From Neoarius graeffei (taxonomy: Eukaryota; Chordata; Actinopteri; Siluriformes; Ariidae), in the NCBI RefSeq assembly GCF_027579695.1, contig NC_083583.1, forward strand, positions 21,754,099-21,818,098: a DNA stretch of 64,000 nucleotides, read 5' to 3'. A model generated the notes under the pieces. It saw only the letters and a program-made list of their open reading frames with translations. It was not told the DNA's origin and searched no databases. The position numbers and the translations under genes are program-made. Below, in pieces: positions 18,690 through 28,322 of the stretch; position 1 is the stretch's first letter; the number at the start of each line of letters is the position of its first letter.

Positions 18690-18813
18690 ATCTCATTATC
18701 TGTAGCCGCTTTATCCTGTTCTACAGGGTCGCAGGCAAGCTGGAGCCTATCCCAGCTGACTATGGGCGAAAGGCGGGGTACACCCTGGACAAGTCGCCAG
18801 GTCATCACAGGGC
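18690..18813 (-). mobile_element. 5'-truncated V-SINE in Tc1 copy 1
   Basis: Only the 3' third of the SINE, reversed, flanked by AATGTAAAAGAT at 18680-18691 and 18814-18825. A genuine truncated retrotransposition. Confidence 0.9.
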
Positions 18814-18866
18814 AATGTAAAAGATGAAAATTAAAAATTGTTTTTGATTAAAATATTAAGGGAATG

Positions 18867-19237
18867 GGTGGCATGGTGGTGTAGTGGTTAGCGCTGTCGC
18901 CTCACAGCAAGAAGGTCTGGGTTCGAGCCCCGTGGCCGGCGAGGGCCTTTCTGTGCAGAGTTTGCATGTTCTCCCCGTGGGTTTCCTCCGGGTGCTCCGG
19001 TTTCCCCCACAGTCCAAAGACATGCAGGTTAGGTTAACTGGTGACTCTAAATTGGCCGTAGGTGTGAATGTGAGTGTGAATGGTTGTCTGTGTCTATGTG
19101 TCGGCCCTGTGATGACCTGGCGACTTGTCCAGGGTGTACCCCGCCTTTCACCTGTAGTCAGCTGGGATAGGCTCCAGCTTGCCTGCGACCCTGTAGAACA
19201 GGATAAAGCGGCTACAGATAATAAGATGAGAGATGAG
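18867..19237 (+). mobile_element. V-SINE in Tc1 copy 1 (first of pair)
   Basis: Target duplication ATATTAAGGGAATG at 18853-18866 and 19238-19251, both within Tc1 sequence. It lacks the TGTCCGC stretch of the V-domain. Confidence 0.95.
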
Positions 19238-19295
19238 ATATTAAGGGAATGAGTCATCTTTAACTTTATGCCTTTTGGAGATCATTTCATCTTTA

Positions 19296-19668
19296 GGGCG
19301 GCACGGTGGTGTAGTGGTTAGCGCTGTTGCCTCACAGCAAGAAGGTCCTGGGTTCGAGCCCCGTGGCTGGCGAGGGTCTTTCTGTGCGGAGTTTGCATGT
19401 TCTCTCCGTGTCCGCGTGGGTTTCCTCCGGGTGCTCCGGTTTCCCCCACAGTCCAAAGACATGCAGGTTAGGTTAACTGGTGACTCTAAATTGACCGTAG
19501 GTGTGAATGTGAGTGTGAATGGTTGTCTGTGTCTATGTGTCAGCCCTGTGATGACCTGGCGACTTGTCCAGGGTGTACCCCGCCTTTCGCCCGTAGTCAG
19601 CTGGGATAGGCTCCAGCTTGCCTGCAACCCTGTAGAAGGATAAAGCGGCTAGAGATAATGAGATGAGA
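19296..19668 (+). mobile_element. V-SINE in Tc1 copy 1 (second of pair)
   Basis: Full-length V-SINE placed 44 bp after the target duplication of the previous one. No clear duplication of its own; the Tc1 3' end beyond it is gone and the next sequence is AATAGTGTGCTGGAAAACTG. Confidence 0.93.
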
Positions 19669-20490
19669 TAATAGTGTGCTGGAAAACTGTTTGGAAATTT
19701 GTTTATAAACAGGGTTTAATTTGTTGTTATTGGGTGTTTTTAAACCATATTTCCATTAAAAATTAAATGTAAAAACACAAATCCCATTTGCTTGAATGTA
19801 ACTGTAGGATTGTTTCTACAGAACACTGACAGTTTTACAGAAAACTCTAGGGGTTTGGCTTATGAAGGATTTAAAAGGAACATCAATATCACTAAACAAT
19901 AATGATATTAAGGAATGTCTTATCCAATATTTCAGCTTGTAAGCATGAACAGCTTCTTCTCCCTGTTCATAAACATAGAGCTGTTTGAATTGTCTCTGCT
20001 TTGTAGCATCATTAGCATTCTAACTGAAATGGTCAGTAACCGTTTCCTCGTCAGTACTAACTGTATATCAGTGTGAATGCCTTACCTTTACACCTCTCAG
20101 CATTTAACAGTAAACTCTGTTCTGATGAAAGCTCCGGGTTTAAGCTCACTTGAAAAAATAAAAACCCACCCAAACCCCTGTTTTTGTGTTAACGTGGCTT
20201 CGTCCTGTACACAGTACTCCAAGAAGACAGTGAGGCAGAAACAGCCAATCAGAGAAGAGATTATTACATGTTTTAACCAATCAACGCTGATCTCTGGATG
20301 TGGGTGTGGCCTAGAAGAGTGAGGTCCAGTTGCATCATTTCCTTCACCATATTTGGGCGTCTGATAACAGTATAGGTGAAGTTCACAAGCTCACAGCCAA
20401 TACAGGAGCTGTGCAGCATGGACACAGTGTATTTTATTATCAAAAATGCCAAACATGAGATAAGATAAGCTTAGATATAATAAGACTTTA
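19669..20490. other. No recognised feature
   Basis: Unassigned, moderately AT-rich DNA. No ORF or repeat hallmark recognised. Confidence 0.5.
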
Positions 20491-20503
20491 TTGACTCTCA
20501 AGC

Positions 20504-20877
20504 AGGGCGGCACGGTGGTGTAGTGGTTAGCGCTGTCGCCTCACAGCAAGAAGGTCCGGGTTCGAGCCCCGTGGCCGGCGAGGGCCCTTCTGTGCGGAGT
20601 TTGCATGTTCTCCCCGTGTCCGCGTGGGTTTCCTCCAGGCGCTCCGGTTTCCCCCACAGTCCAAAGACATGCAGGTTAGGTTAACTGGTGACTCTAAATT
20701 GACCGTAGGTGTGAATGTGAGTGTGAATGGTTGTCTGTGTCTATGTGTCAGCCCTGTGATGACCTGGCGACTTGTCCAGGGTGTACCCCGCCTTTCGCCT
20801 GTAGTCAGCTGGGATAGGCTCCAGCTTGCCTGCGACCCTGTAGAAGGATAAAGCGGCTAGAGATAATGAGATGAGAT
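20504..20877 (+). mobile_element. V-SINE, full length
   Basis: Target duplication TGACTCTCAAGC at 20492-20503 and 20878-20889. GATGA-type tail. Confidence 0.95.
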
Positions 20878-20936
20878 GACTCTCAAGCCAACCTGCTCAA
20901 GACAATACAATCAATAATGAACAAATAACAGGAAAT

Positions 20937-21312
20937 CCATCCATCCATCCATCATCTGCAGCCGTTTATCCTGTCTTACAGGGTCGCAGGCAAGCTGGAG
21001 CCTATCCCAGCTGACTACGGGCGAAAGGCGGGGTACACCCTGGACAAGTCGCCAGGTTATCACAGGGCTGACACAGAGACAAACAACCATCCACACTCAC
21101 ACTCACACCTATGGTCAATTTAGAGCCACCAGTTAACCTAACCTGCACGTCTTTGGACTGTAGGGGAAACCGGAGCACCCGGAGGAAACCCACGCAGACA
21201 CGGGGAGAACATGCAAACTCCACACAGAAAGGCCTTCGTCGGCCACGGGGCTTGAACCCAGGACCTTCTTGCTGTGAGGCGACAGTGCTAACCACTACAC
21301 CACTGTGCCACC
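20937..21312 (-). mobile_element. V-SINE of the ATGG-tail subfamily
   Basis: Reverse V-SINE with a (CCAT)n run at its 3' end (20937-20952) instead of GATGA, and GATAAACGGCTGCAG in the distal body. Target duplication CAGGAAAT at 20929-20936 and 21313-21320. Confidence 0.93.
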
Positions 21313-21455
21313 CAGGAAATACATGCATTAATACAAAATTATTAAATCTTTATCAATGTTTGATTTTTTTAATGTATCACTATAATAACAATTTAAATGT
21401 ATTACTATAATAATAATAATAATAATAATAATATTTTTCTTTTGGCTGCTCCCGA

Positions 21456-22251
21456 TTAGGGGTCGCCACAGCAGATCTTTCGTCTCCATTGCTCCCTGTC
21501 TTCCACATCCTTCTCAACCACACCTGCCACTTTCATGTCCTCTCTCACCACATCCATGTATCTCCTCTTTGGCCTTCCTTGTTTTCGTGTGCCTGGCAGC
21601 TCCATCCTCAACATTTTCCTTCCCACATGCTCTGCATCTCTTCTCAGGATGTGCCCATACCATCTCAGTCTCATCTCTCTTAGCTTAATTCCCAAGCTCT
21701 CCACATGTGCTGTCCCTCTGATGTGCTCGTTCCTTATCCTGTCCAACCTTAACATCCTCAACTCCGCCACCTCCAACTTTGCCTCCTGTCTCTTCGTTAA
21801 GGGTACTGTCTCAAATCCATACATCACAGCTGGTCTCACTACTGTCTTATACATCTTACCTTTCACTTTTGCTTGGACTTTCCTATCACAAATGACTCCC
21901 GAAATCCTTCTCCAACTGCTCCACCCTGCCTGCACTCTCTTTCTCACCTCACTATCGCAGCCCCCATTTTCCTGCACAGTTGACCCCAGGTACTTGAATT
22001 CACCAACTTTCTTTATGTCTACTCCTTGCATCTTCACTACACTCTCATCCCCATTCTCACTGATGCACATGTATTCTGTTTTGCTACTGCTCACCTTCAT
22101 TCCTCTTCGTTCCAATGCATACCTCCATCTCTCCAAACCCAGCTCAACCTCCTTTCTACTTTCACCACATATCACAATATCATGTTCCATGGTGACTCTT
22201 GCCTCACTTCGTCCGTCAAGCTATTCATCACTATGGCAAACAAGAAAGGAC
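21456..22251 (-). pseudogene. RTE reverse transcriptase C-terminal part
   Basis: A 244-codon open frame from 22190, preceded in frame by decayed codons. It carries EHDIVICGESRKEVELGLER, right after where the ADD catalytic motif belongs (read here as MEHD, so altered), and the RTE C-terminal domain with HILRRDAEHVGRKML and TRKQGRPKRRYMDVV. The C-terminus is intact to its stop at 21456. Confidence 0.85.
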
Positions 22252-22955
22252 ATACATGTCAACCTATACAGAATGTCCGTATTTTATACGGATTTGATTC
22301 AATAAACGTAGTATACGGGCGTACAAATAAAGTTATATGGATTCTTTTAAAAAAACTTCAATATTTATTTAGAGCTATAATCAATTCCCATGATGATAAA
22401 AGAGCGCATAACATTTACAAATGTACTGTACACCACAGAAAGCACAGACAGCCAGTAAAGAGTCTTATGAAATCGTGCGTTATCTTGTGGTAGCGAGACT
22501 TCGTTCCACTTTTGATCATGCGCACACCGCATTGCAAGAATCCCGCCAACCGGGAAGTAACATTTTGTTTGAAACGCGTATTTCCACCTGAGCGACTTTC
22601 ACTAGCGACTGAAAAGATTCTGAATGGGCACTCCGGCAAGATCAACACAGACACTTGCTGGGACATGCAGCCTAGTGAGGTATTGGTGCAGAGTGCTAAA
22701 AAAGCTGTCATGGAGTACAATTCAGAACATTAGAGTGACACTTTGTGTTTTTGTCGAACACTGGAGCTTTGTATTCATTCTGAAGGTTTATTGTTATTAA
22801 TATTGAATAAAAAGTAACTTGGATATATCATTGTTAATTATCATTCAAATTTTAGGTAAATTATTTTAATTTGCATCTTATAAGGATTTTATAAGGGAAA
22901 TACGGATTTTGGAGGTTGGTTATACAGGTTTAATTGACCAAAGGTTGACATGTAT
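22252..22955. mobile_element. Unassigned DNA element with 8-bp duplication
   Basis: Exact 8-bp duplication GAAAGGAC at 22244-22251 and 22956-22963. Perfect 14-bp inverted termini ATACATGTCAACCT. 704 bp, AT-rich, with a 73-codon plus-strand frame (22512-22733, MIMRTPHCKNPANREVTFCL...) of unknown meaning. The 8-bp duplication suggests hAT or P type, but the ends are not the usual CA(G/T)G of hAT. Confidence 0.85.
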
Positions 22956-23394
22956 GAAAGGACTCAAAGCAGATCCTTGATGAAGTCCCACCTTCACCTT
23001 GAACCATTCAATCATTCCAACTGCACACCTCACTGCTGTTTCACTGTTCTCATACATCTCTTGCACCACTCTAATATACTTCTCATTCACTCCACTCTTT
23101 CTCATACAATACCATAACTCATCTCTCAGCACTCCATTGTATGCCTTCTCCAGGTCTACAAACACACAATGTAGCTTTCTCTGGCCTTCCCTGTATTTCT
23201 CCATTAACATTCTTAAAGCAAAAATTGCATCTGACGTGCTATTCCTTGGCATAAATCCGTACTGCTGTTCACAGATTGCTACTTCTCTTCTCAATCTCGC
23301 CTCCAACACCCTTTCCCATAACTTAATAATAATAATGTATTTAAATTACTTTGGTTTTAAAGTAATTTTAAATTTAAAATTTAATTTTTATTTT

Positions 23395-24060
23395 AATTTC
23401 AGGTTTTAAGCTTTGGAAAGCCAAAGTTATGACCTGCAATGTTCCCCTCACAGCTTCACCTAGGACAAAAACTGGAAAGCCCCTTGAGGTCGTGAGTGAT
23501 TTTAAATATCTCGGCCCATGGATTGGCTCCACCGAACATGACATGAAGATCCGAAAGGCTCTTGCATGGAAGGCCCTTAACAACATGAGAGCTGTCTGGA
23601 AATCCACCATATCACGAAAACTCAAGATCAAGCTGTTCTGTGTAACGGTGGAATCCATACTCCTGATTGGTAGCGAGTGCTGGGCCCTGAACATCTCCCT
23701 CCAGAAGTTGCTGGATGGCTCATACACCCACATGCTGCGTGTTGCCTTAAACATCAGTTGGCAGGACCACGTTCCCAGTGACATCCCAAGAATCTCCGAC
23801 AAGGTGGCCTGGAGGAGGCTTGGCCTGGTGGGTCACTGCCTCAGTCACAATGAGCTCCCTGCAAGTCAACTCATTCTGTGGGAGCCCACACATGGATCGT
23901 GCCATCCTGGTCGTCCAGCGACTACACTAGTCGATACACTCATGAGGGACGTTGGGGCGGCCAACAATGCCAAGCTCGCCGCCTGCATGTCCGACCACAG
24001 AGACTGGTCTTCGAGGCGTGCAGCTTGGCTGAGGCCACCTTCAGTAAGTAAGTACTTAAG
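23395..24060 (+). mobile_element. Non-LTR reverse transcriptase C-terminal fragment
   Basis: A plus-strand open frame of 212 codons (23429-24067) holds FKYLGPWIGSTEHDMKIRKA, IKLFCVTVESILLIGSECW, MLRVALNISWQDHV, RRLGLVGHC and LWEPTHG. This is the region after the catalytic domain of a non-LTR retrotransposon. The frame is intact over this stretch although the 5' part is absent. It ends in GTAAGTAAGTACTTAAG, a TAAG-type tail. Clade not resolved. Confidence 0.8.
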
Positions 24061-24175
24061 TATTTAAATTAAATAAATTATTACTTTAAATTAATAAATA
24101 AGTAATAAATGCATTAGTAATAAGTAATAATTAAAGTAATAAATAAATGATTTAATAAAAAATAAGTAATAAGCG

Positions 24176-24552
24176 GGGCGGCACGGTGGTGTAGTGGTTA
24201 GCGCTGTCACCTCACAGCAAGAAGGTCCGGGTTCGAGCCCCGTGGCCGGCGAGGGCCTTTCTGTGCAGAGTTTGCATGTTCTCCCCGTGTCCGCGTGGGT
24301 TTCCTCCGGGTGCTCCGGTTTCCCCCACAGTCCAAAGACATGCAAGTTAGGATAATTGCCGGCTCTAAATTGACCGTAGGTGTGAATGTGAGTGTGAATG
24401 GTTGTCTGTGTCTATGTGTCAGCCCTGTGATGACCTGGCGACTTGTCCAGGGTGTACCCCGCCTCTCGCCCATAGTCAGCTGGGACAGGCTCCAGCTTGC
24501 CTGCGACCCTGTAGGACAGGATAAGCGGCTACAGATAATGGATGGATGGATA
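24176..24552 (+). mobile_element. V-SINE of the ATGG-tail subfamily
   Basis: V-SINE whose body ends ACAGGATAAGCGGCTACAG and tail is ATGGATGGATGGATA, sharing both traits with 20937-21312 rather than the GATGA-tail majority. Body variant GTTAGGATAATTGCCGGCTC near 24347. Confidence 0.92.
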
Positions 24553-24574
24553 TGTGTGTGTGTTTTGCCCTCCA

Positions 24575-24870
24575 CAATTATTGGCTCCCCATGGAAAGAT
24601 GAGGAAAAAGGGTTAGGAAAAAAAATCCACCTTTTGGTGAAGTCGCTTCATCTCACACTGAAAAAATGAGAAAAAACACAACCTTCAAATAAAATACATT
24701 TATTCACGGAAAAACAAATCCATCATCAAGAAATAATTATTTTCAACAAAAACACGTGCCGCTATTATTGGCACCCCTGCATTTAATACTTTGTACAACC
24801 TCCCTTTGTCAGTAAAACATCATTGAGGTGTCTCCTTTGCCTCCTTACAAAGCATGGACTCTAATTTAAT
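24575..24870 (+). mobile_element. Tc1-like transposon end fragment
   Basis: Contains CCCTCCACAATTATTGGC near 24579 and CGCTATTATTGGCACCCC near 24760, terminal and sub-terminal repeats of a Tc1-like family whose opposite end type is seen at 51640-51860. No transposase remains. Confidence 0.55.
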
Positions 24871-25607
24871 TTGAAAAAGCATGTTGAGGTAAAGCTTGTA
24901 AGTACTGAAACCTGTTTTCTTGGCTAATGCCAGGTTAGACTAATATGAATTCTAGTTGCTAACATTTTTGGTTAGGCAACAAAATAAATGGTAAATATTC
25001 ACTTGGATCAAAAGAGGCAAAATGATGTAGCTTTAAAACAAACAAAAAAAATCATCTAACAGTTTTAGATAAGTAGGCTAATAAGTTACATTTTACACAT
25101 AAAAATAATTTCATCAGTTCAACATTTACTTTTTACTTATAAATAATACTTGAGTATGTTTACAATTAGCACCCTTTCACATCACTTGACTACATTCATT
25201 GCTGAATACTTACACTTTTTAACTGAGGAGACTCTTGACACATTATTTACTGTTAGAAACAGGGGTACAGTAGGAGTCCATTTCTGTTCCCCAAGGTACA
25301 ATCTACACTAATATGCCCCCCTAGGGTTTATTATTGGACCTCAAGGTAACTGTGTGTACTTTTTTAGGGCCAAAAAGGTACATATATGTTCCCAAGCAGT
25401 ATATAAAGGATATAAATAAGTATCTTAAAGGGTACTGCTCCAGTGACAAGCCATTGTACCCCTAAAGGTACAATAATGTACTTTATTTTCCGAGATTGGA
25501 CAGTATATCCTTTCATAATTTCCCAGTGCTCGGTTATGCCCTTCATGTGGCTAGAATGACAAAAAAGCTCTCTATTCCACACCACTTTATGCAGACTCTC
25601 AGGATTA
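24871..25607. other. Unassigned, with GGTACA-type repeat
   Basis: Nothing coding. 25290-25490 carries repeated GGTACA/TGTACC words (CAAGGTACAATC, AAAGGTACATAT, GGGTACTGCTCCAGTGAC), as in some fish MITEs, with no clear ends. Confidence 0.4.
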
Positions 25608-25976
25608 TACAGTGGTATGCAAAAGTTTGGGCACCCTTGCTGAAAATGTCAGTTACTGGTGAGCAGAAGCTGAATTGATCACCAAAAGGCATAAAGGTAA
25701 AGATGAGACATTTCTTTTCAGCGTTTTATGCAGGATTTGTGTATTATTTTTGTTTTGTACAATTGGAGAGTGAAAAAAGAAAAGGAACACCATGCGAAAG
25801 TCTGGGCACCCCAATACATTTGAGTTCTCAGGTAACTTTTACCAAGGTTCCAGACCTTAATTAGCTTATTGAGCTGTGGCTTGTTCAAATTCTTCGTTAG
25901 GAAAGGTCAGATGATGCAGATTTCAAAGCTGTATAAATTCTCTGATTCCTCAAACTTGTCCCTAAAATCAACAGCC

Positions 25977-26685
25977 ATGGGCTCCTCTAAGCAACTCCCT
26001 CGCATTCTGAATAATAAAATAATTGATGCTCACAAAGCAGGAGAAGGCTACAAGAACGTAGCAAAGTGTTTTCAGGTAGCTGTTTCCTCAGATTGTAATG
26101 TTATTAAGAAATGGCAGTTAACAGAAACAGTGGAGATCAAGGTGAGGTCTGGAAGATGAAAAAAACTTTCTGAAAGAACTGCTCATTGGATTGCAAGAAA
26201 GGCAAATGTTTGACTGGAAAAGCCCTTCAGAAAGATTTAGCAGACCCTGGAGTGGTGGTGCACTGTTCTACTATGCAGCGACACCTGAACAAATATGACC
26301 TTCATGAGAAAGTCATCAGAAGAAAACCGTTCCTGCGTCCTAGCCACAAAATTCAGCGTCTGAAGTTTGCAAATGAACATCTAAGCAAGCCTGATGCATT
26401 TTGGAAACAAGTCCTGTGGACTGATGAAATCAAAATAGAACTTTTTGGTCACAATGTGCAAAGGTATGTTTGGAGAAAAAAGGGTGCCAAATTCCAGGAA
26501 AAGAACACCTCTCCAACTCTGAAGCATGGGTATGGATCGATCATGCTTTGGGGTTGTGTTGCAGCCAGTGGCACAGGGCACATTTCATTAGTCGAGGGAA
26601 GCATGGATTCGAATAAATACCAGCAAATTCTGGAAGCAAACATCACACCATCTGTAAAAAAAAGTTGAAGTTAAAAAGAGGATGG
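25977..26685 (+). pseudogene. Tc1 transposase copy 2, N-terminal and core part
   Basis: Starts MGSSKQLPRILNNKIIDAHK. It contains VLWTDEIKIELFGHN and KHGYGSIMLWGCVAASG and stops where the LINE entered. The frame shifts near 26157 as in copy 1, so the family's source copy may already have been damaged there. Continues at 37494. Confidence 0.92.
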
Positions 26686-26836
26686 GTGGATGGCGAATAT
26701 GGAGTAGACGTGAATTTCTCAAGTTCTTGTTGAAAGTAGATAAAATTCATCTCTAACCCCATCTAACTTTTCAAATCAACAGTCAATGCTTTTGATTTAA
26801 TTGTGTCATACTTTTTTGCCACTGGAAAGTGCAAGA

Positions 26837-27696
26837 ATGGCCGGTAAACCAGGGAAATACAGCAAAAAAGAGGAGCCAGCATCCAAGGCTAGCTTAACTG
26901 TGGAGGCTATGACCACGCTTTTGGAACAACACAAAGAATCCTTATCTGCTGAATTTAAATCTGCTCTGGGAGCGATGGACTCTAAGCTAGATCAAATTCG
27001 TTCCTTGGCGGAAGACCATGGAATGAATTTGACCACCAATGAATATCCTCACTCGAATTATTTTCCAACGATGCTAGTCAACGATTACAAGAATTGGAAG
27101 CTATGTGTGCTAACCTGCATGATGCCAACTCTAAGCTAGCCGCAAAAGTATCCGACCTGGAGGGACGTAGCCGCCGCTCCAATTTACGTATCCTTGGCTT
27201 GCCCAAATCCATTGAAAGCGGCCGTCCGACTCAGTTTTTTGCAGAGTTTCTTGTTGAGGTCTTCGGAAAGGAACTACTGCCAACTCCTCCAGAAATCGAT
27301 CGTGCACACCGTAGTCTTACGGCCAAGCCCAAGGTAGGTGAGAGACCGTGTCCAGTTCTGTTGTGCATGCACAGATACCAGATAAAAGATCTCCTAGTTC
27401 GCGAAGCTCGCAAGAAAGGCAAGATGATCTACCAGGGTCACAGCATTCGTTTGGTAGAAGATTACAGCCCAGACACGCTATGCCAGCGGACCGAATATAA
27501 AGAAGTCATGACTGATCTTTACAAACAGGGATTGCGACCTGCTCTCCTCTACCCGGCTCGCCTGTGCATCACCCTCCCCAACGGCGGAAAGAAATGGCTG
27601 GATTCGGTCGCAGCTGCACAAAAGTACATTAAGGAGTACAAGGCTGGTAAAGTTAATGATGATGTTGGCATAGGCCAACACAGACAAGATGATTAG
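26837..27696 (+). pseudogene. LINE ORF1 protein (L1/Tx1 type), frameshifted
   Basis: ORF1 nucleic-acid-binding protein. It starts MAGKPGKYSKKEEP (26837), with a coiled-coil segment (LLEQHKESLSAEFKSALGAM). A frameshift near 27040-27095 leads to the second frame with DLEGRSRRSNLRILGLP (start of the RRM-like domain), PPEIDRAHRSL, CMHRYQIKDLLVREARKKG and EDYSPDTLCQR, typical of fish L1/Tx1 ORF1. It ends TAG at 27694-27696. Confidence 0.88.
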
Positions 27697-27955
27697 CACT
27701 AAAGACAGTTATTATCCTTTGTCTTGCATTGGTCATTTAACTAAATCAGCATCGTCTACCACGACCAAGCTTCTAAGTGGGCTCTTGTAAATTGTTGTTA
27801 ACGTAGGATAGGCCTACATACGTAGCAATCATAAATAGCTAATTTTCTTTAGATTCTTAACAGTCCAACTGGACTCGCAATTATCTGCTGATTCCTTCCG
27901 TCAGTCATCTTTGTCTCCTATTATAATGATTTTTTTTCCTATAGCTTACCATTCA

Positions 27956-28322
27956 GGCGTCATGGTGGTGTAGTGGTTAGCGCTGTCGCCTCACAGCAAG
28001 AAGGTCCGGGTTCGAGCCCCGTGGCCGGCGAGGGCCTTTCTGTGCGGAGTTTGCATGTTCTCCCCATGTCCGTGTGGGTTTCCTCCAGGTGCTCCGGTTT
28101 TCCCCACAGTCCCAAGACATGCAGGTTAGGTTAACTGGTGACTCTAAATTGACCGTAGGTGTGAGTGTGAATGGTTGTCTGTGTCTATGTGTCAGCCCTG
28201 TGATGACCTGGCGACTTGTCCAGGGTGTACCCCGCCTTTCGCCCGTAGTCAGCTGGGATAGGCTCCAGCTTGCCTGCGACCCTGTAGAAGGATAAAGCGG
28301 CTAGAGATAATGAGATGAGATG
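27956..28322 (+). mobile_element. V-SINE between LINE ORF1 and ORF2
   Basis: Target duplication AGCTTACCATTCA at 27943-27955 and 28323-28335. Lies within the LINE's inter-ORF region, so it is younger than the LINE. Confidence 0.95.

Larger units (their letters stand above)
17225..19295 (+). mobile_element. Tc1-like transposon copy 1, broken by SINEs
   Basis: Starts CAGTGGCATGCAAAAG after a TA (17223-17224). It holds a plus-strand transposase pseudogene, then a 3' region interrupted by three V-SINEs. The last ~100 bp, including the right terminal repeat present in copy 2 (39000-39109), are missing, so mobility is lost. The 5' half is almost identical to copy 2 at 25610. Confidence 0.9.
21407..23335 (-). 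mobile_element. RTE-type LINE (Expander-like), 5'-truncated
   Basis: Minus-strand reverse transcriptase of the RTE clade. The fragment at 23309-22956 has YGFMPRNSTSDAIFALRML, CVFVDLEKAY and GLHQGSALSPF; the fragment at 22190-21456 has KTEYMCISENGDES, KYLGSTV and RLRWYGHILRRD. After a TAG stop comes the typical 3' end (GTGGCGACCCCTAATCGGGA) and an (ATT)n tail at 21407-21433. A 704-bp element splits it at 22252-22955, just after the SALSPF motif. Some catalytic signatures are changed and frames are broken, so it is dead. Confidence 0.88.

Noticed and set aside
21535-22493. Plus-strand 256- and 155-codon frames as genes
   Set aside because: They are antisense shadows of the RTE reverse transcriptase on the minus strand and run into the nested element.
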